In this document: positions 1 to 6,048 of the stretch, one piece after another
Layout of the letters: each line of letters starts with the position of its first letter
How positions within the stretch are numbered: the stretch's first letter is position 1
DNA from: JBOGGN01 sp050744165
GTDB lineage: Bacteria; Actinomycetota; Acidimicrobiia; Acidimicrobiales; Palsa-688
NCBI GenBank assembly: GCA_050744165.1
Contig: JBOGGN010000345.1
Coordinates: forward strand, 1-21,267
Length of the DNA stretch: 21,267 nt
Reading direction: 5' to 3'
The notes under the pieces: generated by a model
What the model was told of the DNA's origin: nothing
Database searches by the model: none
The model's input: the letters and a program-made list of their open reading frames with translations, nothing else
Program-made: the position numbers and the translations under genes

Positions 1-748
1 GGCCTTCGGCTTCAGCCTCACCGTCGGGCGGCAGCGGCGGCTGCTCGTGGTTGATCAGCCAGGTTTGGAAATCCTTCGGCGTCTGCACCATGACCAAGAA
101 GCCCATCCGGGCGTGCTCGATGCCGCAAAACTCGGCGCACTCGCCCCGGTAGGTACCGACCTTCTCCGGCGTGAACCGCAGGATGTTGTGCTGGCCGGGG
201 ATCACGTCCATTTTCCCGGCCAACTGCGGCACCCAGAAGCTGTGGATCACGTTGTCCGAGTCGAGCCCGATGGCCACCGGCTGGCCGGCTGGAAGGTGGA
301 TCTCGTTGGCGGTGACGACGCCGGAGGCCGTGTAGTCGACCGACCACCACCAGTCCTTGGCGCTGACCTCGAGCTGCAGCGCGTCCGTCGAGGGCTTCCG
401 GAGTGACGCGGTCACATGCACTGTGGCCACCGCCAGGACGGCGAGGATCACGATCGGCGCCCCGATGCCACCCCACACGATCCACGCGTCGTCGCTCACC
501 TTGCCTTCGCCGGTACCCCGTCGCCCCCGAAGAAAGGCCCAGATGATGAAACCGGCCACGATGGCGTAGACGGCTGCGCCCATCGCGAACATGAGCCACC
601 ACAGTCCCGCGATGCTCTTTGATTCGCTGCCCGCGGTGTGCAGCATGTTGGGGGCTCGGCTGTTGCAACTGGCGAGCAGCAGCCCGGACAGGGGCACACC
701 GATGGCCGCAAGTGCCAACCTCCGCCGGTTCGTCTGCGGCCGGTTCAC
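1..748 (-). CDS. coxB: Cytochrome c oxidase subunit II (CuA subunit), partial at left edge
   Basis: This is the copper A subunit of aa3-type cytochrome c oxidase, which accepts electrons from cytochrome c and passes them to subunit I. The N-terminus looks like a lipoprotein signal, with a hydrophobic stretch ending in a lipobox (LLAS-C) near residue 33. Two transmembrane helices follow (GLWWLMFAMGAAVYAIVAGF and WIVWGGIGAPIVILAVLAVA), then the aromatic patch KDWWWSVDY, the first CuA histidine in IHSFWVPQL, and the CuA loop GECAEFCGIEHARM (CxxxCxxxHxxM), all intact. I chose GTG at 748 because its GTGA overlaps the Rieske stop and because it includes the whole signal peptide. The gene runs off the window after 249 codons, near the usual C-terminus. 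It is the last visible gene of the qcrC-qcrA-coxB set. Family identity is very secure; the exact start is less so. Confidence 0.95.
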   Translation of the reverse strand, partial: MNRPQTNRRRLALAAIGVPLSGLLLASCNSRAPNMLHTAGSESKSIAGLWWLMFAMGAAVYAIVAGFIIWAFLRGRRGTGEGKVSDDAWIVWGGIGAPIVILAVLAVATVHVTASLRKPSTDALQLEVSAKDWWWSVDYTASGVVTANEIHLPAGQPVAIGLDSDNVIHSFWVPQLAGKMDVIPGQHNILRFTPEKVGTYRGECAEFCGIEHARMGFLVMVQTPKDFQTWLINHEQPPLPPDGEAEAEG

Positions 749-1686
749 TGGCGGCGATTCCAGAACGACGGGCCGGGCGGCTGGCTGAAGCCGCCCTGGG
801 CACGCACCACCCCGTCCTCACCCACCGTCAGCGGCAGCTGCGGGAGCGGCTGGGCCGCCGGCCCGAAGATCGGCTTGGCACCGTTGAGGACGTCGAAGGT
901 CGACTGGTGGCAGGGACACAACAGCTGGTGGGAACCGGCCTCGTAGAGCCCCACCGGGCAGCCGGCGTGGGTGCAGACCTTGGAATAGGCCACCAGGCCC
1001 TCCGGCGCCCACCCCTGGCGGCCGGGCGGCGCCGTGATGAGGCTGGGATCGACCCGCACCAGCACCGCCTGGCCTGTCTCGGAGTTGACGGCGCCGTCGG
1101 GAAAGACGGTGACCAGGCCGTTCATCGGAACCTGGCTGGCGTAGACCGGGCTCCCGTCGACGTTGACCAGCCGCTTCCCAGGCGACCAAGGGGTGTCGTC
1201 CAGCTCGGCGTCACTCGGGCTTGGGCCGAGCGAGCGCAGCGGGAACAGGAGGGCCACGCCGAAGGCCACCGCCGACGCACCGAGGCTGCGCAGGATCAGG
1301 CGCCGCCGAGTGATGGCGCCCCCCCGCCGCAGGTCCTCCTCGAAGGTCTCTTCGTCCGACGACGGCTCCGGGTGGGCGAAGATCTGCCGCGGCTCGGACT
1401 CGGGACCCTGTGGTAAAAGCCGGTGTGCCCAGGTGACCATGCCCACCGCGAAACCTCCGGCCCCTGCGGCCAGGAGGAGCCCTTCGAGCTGCGGCTGGCC
1501 CCCCCGCGAGTACACGACCGCCAATCCGACGGCCGCCGCTGCCGCCACCAGGAAGCTGGCGGAGATCAACTCCGCATCGCGCCGTTCGTGGCGGCCCTCG
1601 CCGAGCGGCCCGCGGCGCGATGGCGTGCCCCCGGTGGGCGGGGGCACGGAATCCTTGGGAGGAAGGGTCCCGCCCGCCAGGGTCAC
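745..1686 (-). CDS. qcrA: Rieske iron-sulfur subunit of cytochrome bc1 complex
   Basis: This is the 2Fe-2S Rieske subunit of a quinol:cytochrome c reductase, moving electrons from quinol to cytochrome c1/cc. Two hydrophobic helices lie at about residues 40-60 and 68-92, and a third near 131-150 follows an Arg-rich segment (ITRRRLILR). Three spans are the actinobacterial QcrA layout; most bacterial Rieske proteins have one. The cluster-binding motifs are intact: CTHAGC at 238-243 and CPCH at 257-260, followed by QSTFD. With a start at GTG 1686 the protein has 313 residues and GTGA overlaps the upstream cytochrome stop. ATG at 1704 is an alternative that adds six residues. The gene is coupled by overlap to both neighbours, so it is probably on one transcript with them. 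Confidence 0.93.
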   Translation of the reverse strand: MTLAGGTLPPKDSVPPPTGGTPSRRGPLGEGRHERRDAELISASFLVAAAAAVGLAVVYSRGGQPQLEGLLLAAGAGGFAVGMVTWAHRLLPQGPESEPRQIFAHPEPSSDEETFEEDLRRGGAITRRRLILRSLGASAVAFGVALLFPLRSLGPSPSDAELDDTPWSPGKRLVNVDGSPVYASQVPMNGLVTVFPDGAVNSETGQAVLVRVDPSLITAPPGRQGWAPEGLVAYSKVCTHAGCPVGLYEAGSHQLLCPCHQSTFDVLNGAKPIFGPAAQPLPQLPLTVGEDGVVRAQGGFSQPPGPSFWNRRQ

Positions 1687-2564
1687 GATCGGTCGCCGAT
1701 CCATCGGCAGATCAAGAGGAGTGCGGCCAGGCCGACGAGGATGGCGATGCCGCCTTCGGCGACGGGGCCGATGAACCACAGCGGGTTACCGCCGGGGCTC
1801 TTCGGGTGGTCGAGATAGCGGACGTAGGCCACGACGTCGTTCAGCTGGCCGGCCGGAATGGCGGGCGGCCCGAACGTCGGCATCTGGTCAGGCCCGGTTT
1901 CGATGGCTTCGGCGATCTCGGTTGGCGTCGCCCCCTGCACGCTGGGCGCCGCCCGCTGGTAGAGGGCGCCGCCGACGCCCGACCAGGAGTGACAGGCGGC
2001 GCATTGCAAGCGGTACAACTCCCCGCCCGTGCCCAGGTCGGTGCCTGCCAGGTTGACGGTGGGGATCGGCGGCCCACCCGGGGCGATGGTGGCGATGTAG
2101 GCCTCGAGGTCCTTGATCACCGGTGCCGGGTAGGCGGCCGGGCCGGCGTGCGGTTGGACGTCGGGATCCGGGAGCCGCTGGCCCGGCGGAGGTTGGTTCT
2201 CCGGTGACTTGGCGGGCCGGGTGCTGGCGTACAGCGGCATGCGCCCGGTGCTCACCCAGTAGTCGACCGACGCCGTCCCCACGCCCTGGAGCGACGGGGC
2301 GAAGCTGGTGCCCTGGGCGTCGGCCCCGTGGCAAACCGCACAGTCCCGGAGAAAGACTTCACGGCCGGTGGAGGTGCCCGCGTCGCGGGGAGCCGCTGGG
2401 GCGCGAGAGGCAGCGGCAGCCAGGGGCAGCGCTCGGACGGTGCCGGGACGGGTGAAAAGCATCCCCGCGATGGCCGCCACGGCGACGACAACGAGAGGAC
2501 GGAAGTCGCGCCCGCGCGACAGGGGCCAATGAGTGAGCCGAGCTTCCCAGTTGTTCTCGACCAT
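1683..2564 (-). CDS. qcrC: Diheme cytochrome c subunit of bc1 complex (QcrC-like)
   Basis: This is a membrane-anchored diheme c-type cytochrome of the actinobacterial bc-complex type, expected to carry electrons from the Rieske protein to the oxidase on the outer face of the membrane. A hydrophobic signal or anchor segment lies at about residues 22-38. The two heme-binding motifs are CAVCH (75-79) and CAACH (188-192), each in a cytochrome c domain. A methionine ligand is plausible for the second domain (PDQMPTF). A C-terminal helix follows PLWFIGPVAEGG, as in QcrC proteins. I chose ATG at 2564 (293 residues); a TTG at 2582 is possible. It is the first gene of the minus-strand respiratory set and is preceded by a 19-bp tandem repeat. 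The qcrB gene is not seen between it and coxB. Confidence 0.88.
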   Translation of the reverse strand: MVENNWEARLTHWPLSRGRDFRPLVVVAVAAIAGMLFTRPGTVRALPLAAAASRAPAAPRDAGTSTGREVFLRDCAVCHGADAQGTSFAPSLQGVGTASVDYWVSTGRMPLYASTRPAKSPENQPPPGQRLPDPDVQPHAGPAAYPAPVIKDLEAYIATIAPGGPPIPTVNLAGTDLGTGGELYRLQCAACHSWSGVGGALYQRAAPSVQGATPTEIAEAIETGPDQMPTFGPPAIPAGQLNDVVAYVRYLDHPKSPGGNPLWFIGPVAEGGIAILVGLAALLLICRWIGDRS

Positions 2565-2735
2565 CCCGCGCCTTGCCGCCAAACTTGTCGCTACCCGTGC
2601 CGATGTTCTTTGGCCGTGCCGATGTTCTCTGGCAGGCCGCGCCTACCCGGAACCTGTTGACTTCAAACGGGTACCAGGGTCGGCCCCGCGGGTATCACCT
2701 CAGGTGAGGATTGGCTCGACGAATCGAGGTGGCCA
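2565..2735. promoter_or_regulatory. Divergent intergenic region between qcrC-like gene and stress-type gene
   Basis: This 171-bp gap separates two genes transcribed away from each other, so promoters for both should lie here. It holds a 19-bp tandem repeat (listed separately) and a TTGACT at 2657-2662 that resembles a -35 box, but I find no convincing -10 at the right spacing. A Shine-Dalgarno-like GAGGTGG at 2726-2732 precedes the plus-strand start. Confidence 0.5.
2595..2632. repeat. 19-bp tandem direct repeat, two copies, upstream of qcrC-like gene
   Basis: Two abutting copies of CCGTGCCGATGTTCTYTGG lie at 2595-2613 and 2614-2632 and differ at one base (18/19 identical). They start 31 bp upstream of the qcrC-like ATG, where a regulator could overlap the promoter. 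A role as operator is inferred from position; no known regulator site was recognised. Confidence 0.8.
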
Positions 2736-3389
2736 ATGGCGGAAGCGCAATCCATGAAACGAATTGTGGCGGTGTTCCCGAGCGATGCCGCTGCCCGCGA
2801 GGCAGCGCGCGCCGCAGTGAGTGCAGGTGCTGACGCGGCGACGGTTGGCATCAGCCAGGGGCAGGACGAACGCGGGATGTTGATGCACGAGATGCAAGAG
2901 GAGATGGACGGGGCCACTGCCGGGCCGCTGACGGCGGCCATCCCGGGCCCCGCCCGCAAGGCCATGTACGGCACGGTCGTGCTGGCTGGGGCCATCGGCG
3001 CAGTCGTGGGATTGCTGGTGGCGCTGATCCCGCTCGGCAGCTGGGCACTCAGTTGGCGACTCCTCGCCTACGGGCTGATCGGCGCCGCCGCAGGTGCCAC
3101 CATTGGCTTCATCATCGGCGCCGGGCTCGGCGCACCCGGTCCGGCCGTACCGACGACGAGCGAGGGTGGGGTGACCGTGGGCGTCAACGCGCCGGCCGAC
3201 CGGGCTCGGTCCGCGGCCGAGGCGATGGCGGACCAGGGCGCCATACGAGTCGATCTGTTTCCCGCCGAGGGTGCAGGGCACCGGCTGCAGCCGGGGCCAC
3301 AGGCCTCGACGACCGACGGCGTTCGCCGGGTCGGCAATCGACTGACGCAGTCCGGAGGCGACTGGCCACCGGACGAGCCCGCTCACTAG
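2736..3389 (+). CDS. Two-TM membrane protein resembling general stress proteins
   Basis: This 217-residue protein starts with a strand-helix pattern (KRIVAVFPSDAAAREAARAAV) like the N-terminal half of the small alpha/beta domain in YflT/general-stress-17M-type proteins. Two hydrophobic, glycine/alanine-rich helices follow at about 76-102 and 108-133. A second alpha/beta half comes after them (GGVTVGVNAPADRARSAAEAM with AIRVDLFP), so the soluble fold seems to be split by a helical hairpin. The tail is charged and looks disordered. GAGGTGG lies 3 bp upstream of the chosen ATG; a second ATG at 2754 is also usable. It is transcribed divergently from the respiratory genes. The function is unknown; the link to stress comes from weak family resemblance only. 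Confidence 0.7.
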   Translation: MAEAQSMKRIVAVFPSDAAAREAARAAVSAGADAATVGISQGQDERGMLMHEMQEEMDGATAGPLTAAIPGPARKAMYGTVVLAGAIGAVVGLLVALIPLGSWALSWRLLAYGLIGAAAGATIGFIIGAGLGAPGPAVPTTSEGGVTVGVNAPADRARSAAEAMADQGAIRVDLFPAEGAGHRLQPGPQASTTDGVRRVGNRLTQSGGDWPPDEPAH

Positions 3390-3562
3390 AGGGCCCTGTG
3401 GACAGATAGGTCGCACTGGGCCAGATCGGTCCTGCAAGCGGGCCAGGTTGCGATGGATGGCGCTTGGGACGCGACGTACCGCAGCAGCTGCCCCCAATCC
3501 GGGGTTGCGGATGGAGCGGTTGAGGCCGGCCCGGGCAACCGGCGCAGCTTACTTAACAGCCC

Positions 3563-3597
3563 TAACGCAAGTGGAGGGCGCTATAGAGGCTGTCGCA
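3563..3597 (+). repeat. Left terminal inverted repeat of the 289-bp element
   Basis: This 35-bp arm pairs with 3817-3851 at 30 of 35 positions. Mismatches fall at arm positions 12, 19, 20, 24 and 28, scattered in a way that suggests age. Confidence 0.75.
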
Positions 3598-3671
3598 TTA
3601 CTTGTTGCTGGGCCGCGGGCGGGACCCGGACACCGTCCCGCGTGGTGGCATCACCCACCGCCCGCTGCGGA

Positions 3672-3766
3672 CACAGTCTTGGTGACTTTTGTGGCACCTG
3701 GTGACCAAACAGTGGGGATTTCGGTCGAAAGTGGCACCAAGAGCCACAGATGTACACAGGACTGTG
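3672..3766. repeat. Internal imperfect inverted repeat inside the 289-bp element
   Basis: Arms at 3672-3705 and 3733-3766 begin CACAGTC on either strand and share TGTGGC and TTGGTG-like blocks (24/34 matches). The loop includes the small palindrome TTTCGGTCGAAA. GTGGCACC also occurs as a direct repeat at 3691 and 3731. The pattern recalls repeated transposase-binding sites at insertion sequence ends, but that is inference. Confidence 0.5.
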
Positions 3767-3816
3767 ACCGTCCGCCGTCAACCTGCCCGTCGTCGCTCTT
3801 CAGGAACACCCCATTT

Positions 3817-3851
3817 TGCGACACCCTGTATCACGCCCTGCACTTGCGTTA
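3817..3851 (-). repeat. Right terminal inverted repeat of the 289-bp element
   Basis: This is the partner of 3563-3597, in opposite orientation. It ends in CTTGCGTTA, immediately followed by ACC, so a GTTAAC palindrome spans the boundary. Confidence 0.75.
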
Positions 3852-3986
3852 ACCGCGTCAAGTTATGGCCGTGTTGAGCTCCAGCCGGCCCGCTACCCGA
3901 CGCGGCCCCGCACGGCACGGCGGTCCGGCGGCATGGCCCAGCTAGCCCAGCCCGCCGCCACTTCGCGAACCGGCCGGCGGCCGCCA

Positions 3987-4018
3987 GGAGCACTTCATCG
4001 CTCCCGCCGGGCGCCGGC
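3987..4018 (-). terminator. Possible hairpin terminator of the dehydrogenase-hemerythrin unit
   Basis: Read on the minus strand just past the hemerythrin stop, two hairpins follow each other: GCCGG-CGC-CCGGC (4006-4018) and GGAGC with GCTCC around an 8-base loop (3987-4004). There is no T-run, so this would be a weak or Rho-assisted terminator at best. Confidence 0.3.
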
Positions 4019-4041
4019 CGATCATCTTCCTTCGTCAGATG

Positions 4042-4605
4042 TCAGTGCCCGGCGTGAATCTTCTCCATCGCCGTTCGTGCGGCATCGCGGACCCGATCGC
4101 CAACAGCGGCGATAGAACCGACGGCCACGTTGCCCGGAGGCGTATTGGGAGCGCCCGGGTGCGGATGGGTCGGTGCCGCCGCCTTGGCAGCCCGGTAGGC
4201 AGTCGCCAACTGCGCCCGCCGGTCCTCGCTCACGGATTCACGCAGCTTCGGGAACACGTGCTGCTCCTCGCTCTGGGCATGGGCCAGGGCTTCTTTTTTC
4301 AAAGTGGCCATCGACGTCGCGAATTGGCTGCTGTGCCGGTCCATCGTCTCCATTTTGGCCAGTAGTTCCTCCGCCTTTTGCTGCTCCGCGATGCGAGGTT
4401 CGGCCACCTGGTCTCCGTTGGGCACCGAGGAGCGCACGACCGGGTAGACCACTTCTTCCTCGGCCACTTCGTGGGCCACCAGTGCCGATACCAGGTCGTC
4501 GAACAACTTCGACTGGTCAACCGACGATTGTCCGATCTTGCCAAGGAGGGACTCCGCCTCCTTGTGATCCGCCAGCAACAACTCGACGATATCTTTGTCC
4601 GCCAT
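4042..4605 (-). CDS. Hemerythrin HHE cation-binding domain protein
   Basis: This 187-residue protein has the four-helix HHE fold signatures. DHKE at 13-16 gives His14, HEVAEEE at 45-51 gives His45 and Glu49, and a second set appears as His91, His109 (HAQSEEQHVFP) and His116. These residues bind a di-iron centre in the family. Such proteins sense or bind oxygen, nitric oxide or iron, or take part in iron-centre repair; which applies here cannot be told. The last 50 residues are Pro/Ala-rich and lie outside the domain. A strong GAGAGGAG lies 5 bp before the ATG. The gene starts 27 bp after the formaldehyde dehydrogenase stop, so the two are probably co-transcribed. Confidence 0.9.
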   Translation of the reverse strand: MADKDIVELLLADHKEAESLLGKIGQSSVDQSKLFDDLVSALVAHEVAEEEVVYPVVRSSVPNGDQVAEPRIAEQQKAEELLAKMETMDRHSSQFATSMATLKKEALAHAQSEEQHVFPKLRESVSEDRRAQLATAYRAAKAAAPTHPHPGAPNTPPGNVAVGSIAAVGDRVRDAARTAMEKIHAGH

Positions 4606-4632
4606 GTTTGCTCCTCTCTGTATTCGGTTGGT

Positions 4633-5769
4633 CTAGGGGTGCAGCAGGACCTTGGTCCAGCCGTCCTCGCGCCTGTCGAAGCTCTCGTACGCCCCCGGTG
4701 CCTCGATCAGGTCGAGTTCGTGGGACACGATGCTGCCCGGAGTGGCCCGGCCGGCAACGATCAGGTCGCGAAGCTTTCGGTTGTATCGCTTGACCGGGCA
4801 TTGACCGGTACCCATCTGCTGGCCCTTGCTGAAAAAGGTGCCGTACTGCCAGTCGATACGGCCCTCCTTGGCAGGCCCCGTCGCCGCCTTGGGGTCCTCC
4901 GGCATATAGACGCCGACCACGCCGATGCCGCCCGTGCTGCGCACCACCGAGACCAGGTTGTCCAACACCAAAGCCGGGTGCTCCTCGCCGGTGGGGTCGT
5001 GCGCCTGGTAGCCGACCGCCTCCACTCCCCGATCGACCGGGGAGCCACCGTTGGCCTCGACGATCTGCTCGACAGGATCGCCCCGTGAAATGTCAATAGG
5101 GTCCGCACCGAACTTGGAGGCCAGCCGGAGGCGGTCGGGTTCCTTGTCGGCCACAAACACGCGGGCCGCTCCCAGGAGGAACGCACTGTGGGCAGCCATC
5201 AGGCCGACGGGTCCGGCGCCGAACACGGCGACGGAGTCCCCGGCGCTCACGCCCGCCAGGACGCAGCCGTGAAAGCCGGTGGGAAAAATATCGGAAAGGA
5301 GGGCAAAGTCGTTTTCGAAGTCACGGCCTTCGGGGAGGGGCAGCAGGTTGAAGTCGGCATACGGCACCCGCAGCAGTTCGGCTTGACCGCCTTGATAGGG
5401 TCCCATGTTGGCATACCCATAGGCCGCGCCGTCGACCCCCGGGGTCGGGTTGGTACTGAGGCAGAACGACGTCCAGCCAGCCACACAGTTCGGACATGTG
5501 CCGCAGGAGATGTTGAACGGCACCGACACACGGTCGCCCGGCTCGAACCACTTTACCGCCGAACCCACTGCTTCCACGATGCCGGTATTTTCGTGGCCGA
5601 GCACTTTGCCGGACTCAACGCTGGTCCGGCCCTCGTACATGTGCAAGTCGGACCCGCAGATATTTGTCGTGGTGAGCCGCACGATGACGTCCTGGGGGTC
5701 TTCGATGGTCGGCTCCGGCACGTCCTCGACGTGGATCGAATACGGCCCGCGATACACAACCGCTTTCAT
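4633..5769 (-). CDS. Zinc-dependent dehydrogenase, glutathione-independent formaldehyde dehydrogenase type
   Basis: This medium-chain dehydrogenase resembles Pseudomonas putida-type formaldehyde dehydrogenase, which oxidises formaldehyde with NAD+ without glutathione. Catalytic zinc residues are visible as Cys38 (NICGSDLH), His59 and Glu60 (GHENTG). The structural zinc loop reads SCGTCPNC plus a later Cys. The Rossmann motif is GAGPVGLMAAHSA. Stretches such as GYANMGPYQGGQAE, VPYADFNLLPLPEG and SDIFPTGFHG are typical of this subfamily. I chose ATG at 5769 (378 residues) because GGAGG lies 9 bp upstream; a TTG at 5778 would sit on the ribosome site. It is followed by the hemerythrin gene. The substrate could also be another aldehyde or alcohol. 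Confidence 0.88.
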   Translation of the reverse strand: MKAVVYRGPYSIHVEDVPEPTIEDPQDVIVRLTTTNICGSDLHMYEGRTSVESGKVLGHENTGIVEAVGSAVKWFEPGDRVSVPFNISCGTCPNCVAGWTSFCLSTNPTPGVDGAAYGYANMGPYQGGQAELLRVPYADFNLLPLPEGRDFENDFALLSDIFPTGFHGCVLAGVSAGDSVAVFGAGPVGLMAAHSAFLLGAARVFVADKEPDRLRLASKFGADPIDISRGDPVEQIVEANGGSPVDRGVEAVGYQAHDPTGEEHPALVLDNLVSVVRSTGGIGVVGVYMPEDPKAATGPAKEGRIDWQYGTFFSKGQQMGTGQCPVKRYNRKLRDLIVAGRATPGSIVSHELDLIEAPGAYESFDRREDGWTKVLLHP

Positions 5770-6048
5770 CGTTGACAACCTCCGCCAGTAAACGAACCGT
5801 GGCCGTCCCTATTCAGACGGGTCGCGGCATCCCTTCCCCGGGCTTCTCGGTTCCAAACGATTGGCGCACCTTCACTAGGCAGGCCGCAAGCTTGGCCCGG
5901 GCACCGCCACGGCAGCGCCAACTATGACCCAGAAATGTCACGCGTGTGCTTTTCTTATTGTTGTTTGGCTCTAAGGCTGGGGGGTAGGACGTGGCTGAGT
6001 CCCCTTAAAGCGGTAGGGGGGCGCGAGCCGGTGGACGAGGGATGTTGG
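5770..6048. promoter_or_regulatory. Divergent intergenic region upstream of the glycan operon
   Basis: This 279-bp gap separates the leftward dehydrogenase unit from the rightward nine-gene operon. A stretch at about 5915-5975 is noticeably richer in A and T than its surroundings, as expected for a promoter. The end of the region carries the ribosome site GAGGG (6037-6041) for the GTG start at 6049. An open frame runs through the region from 5935 in phase with the first gene, but that part does not resemble the carbamoyltransferase family. Confidence 0.5.
5961..5990 (+). promoter_or_regulatory. Possible promoter of the glycan operon
   Basis: TTGTTT (5961-5966) and TAGGAC (5985-5990) are 18 bp apart, in the most AT-rich part of the gap, and would give a leader of about 50 bases before the GTG at 6049. 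The match to a housekeeping promoter is only fair. Confidence 0.25.

Larger units (their letters stand above)
3563..3851. mobile_element. MITE-like or IS-relic element with 35-bp terminal inverted repeats
   Basis: The left arm (3563-3597) and the reverse complement of the right arm (3817-3851) agree at 30 of 35 positions. Both begin TAACGCAAGTG and end TGTCGCA. Identity stops abruptly on both sides. The outermost bases are TA on each side, which would fit a TA target duplication as made by IS630/mariner-type enzymes. A second, weaker inverted pair lies inside, at 3672-3705 and 3733-3766 (24/34). No transposase is encoded in the 219-bp interior, so any movement would need an enzyme in trans. 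An eroded IS with its middle deleted would look the same. I did not recognise a named family. Confidence 0.65.
3390..4041. other. 652-bp region without a convincing gene
   Basis: This stretch lies between the plus-strand stress-type gene and the minus-strand hemerythrin gene, so both units end here. Open frames are short, start without ribosome binding sites, and have compositions unlike the neighbouring proteins. Its main content is a 289-bp inverted-repeat element at 3563-3851. Two GC-rich hairpins at 3987-4018 may end the minus-strand unit. I see nothing else I can name at 3390-3562 or 3852-3986. Confidence 0.6.

Noticed and set aside
18..821. Minus-strand frame overlapping coxB in another phase
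   Set aside because: The GTG-started coxB frame carries the CuA motif and helices; this one is low-complexity and out of phase.
2656..2695. Possible stress-sigma promoter (GGGTAT at 2690-2695) before the stress-type gene
   Set aside because: No GTTT-like -35 lies at the needed distance; the nearby TTGACT is too far for it and has no -10 of its own.
3448..3852. Plus-strand open frame of 134 codons between the stress-type gene and hemerythrin
   Set aside because: It has no ribosome site and no family resemblance, and most of it lies within the inverted-repeat element.
5935..6048. In-phase upstream extension of the carbamoyltransferase
   Set aside because: The 38 added residues do not look like the family, and a ribosome site points to GTG at 6049.
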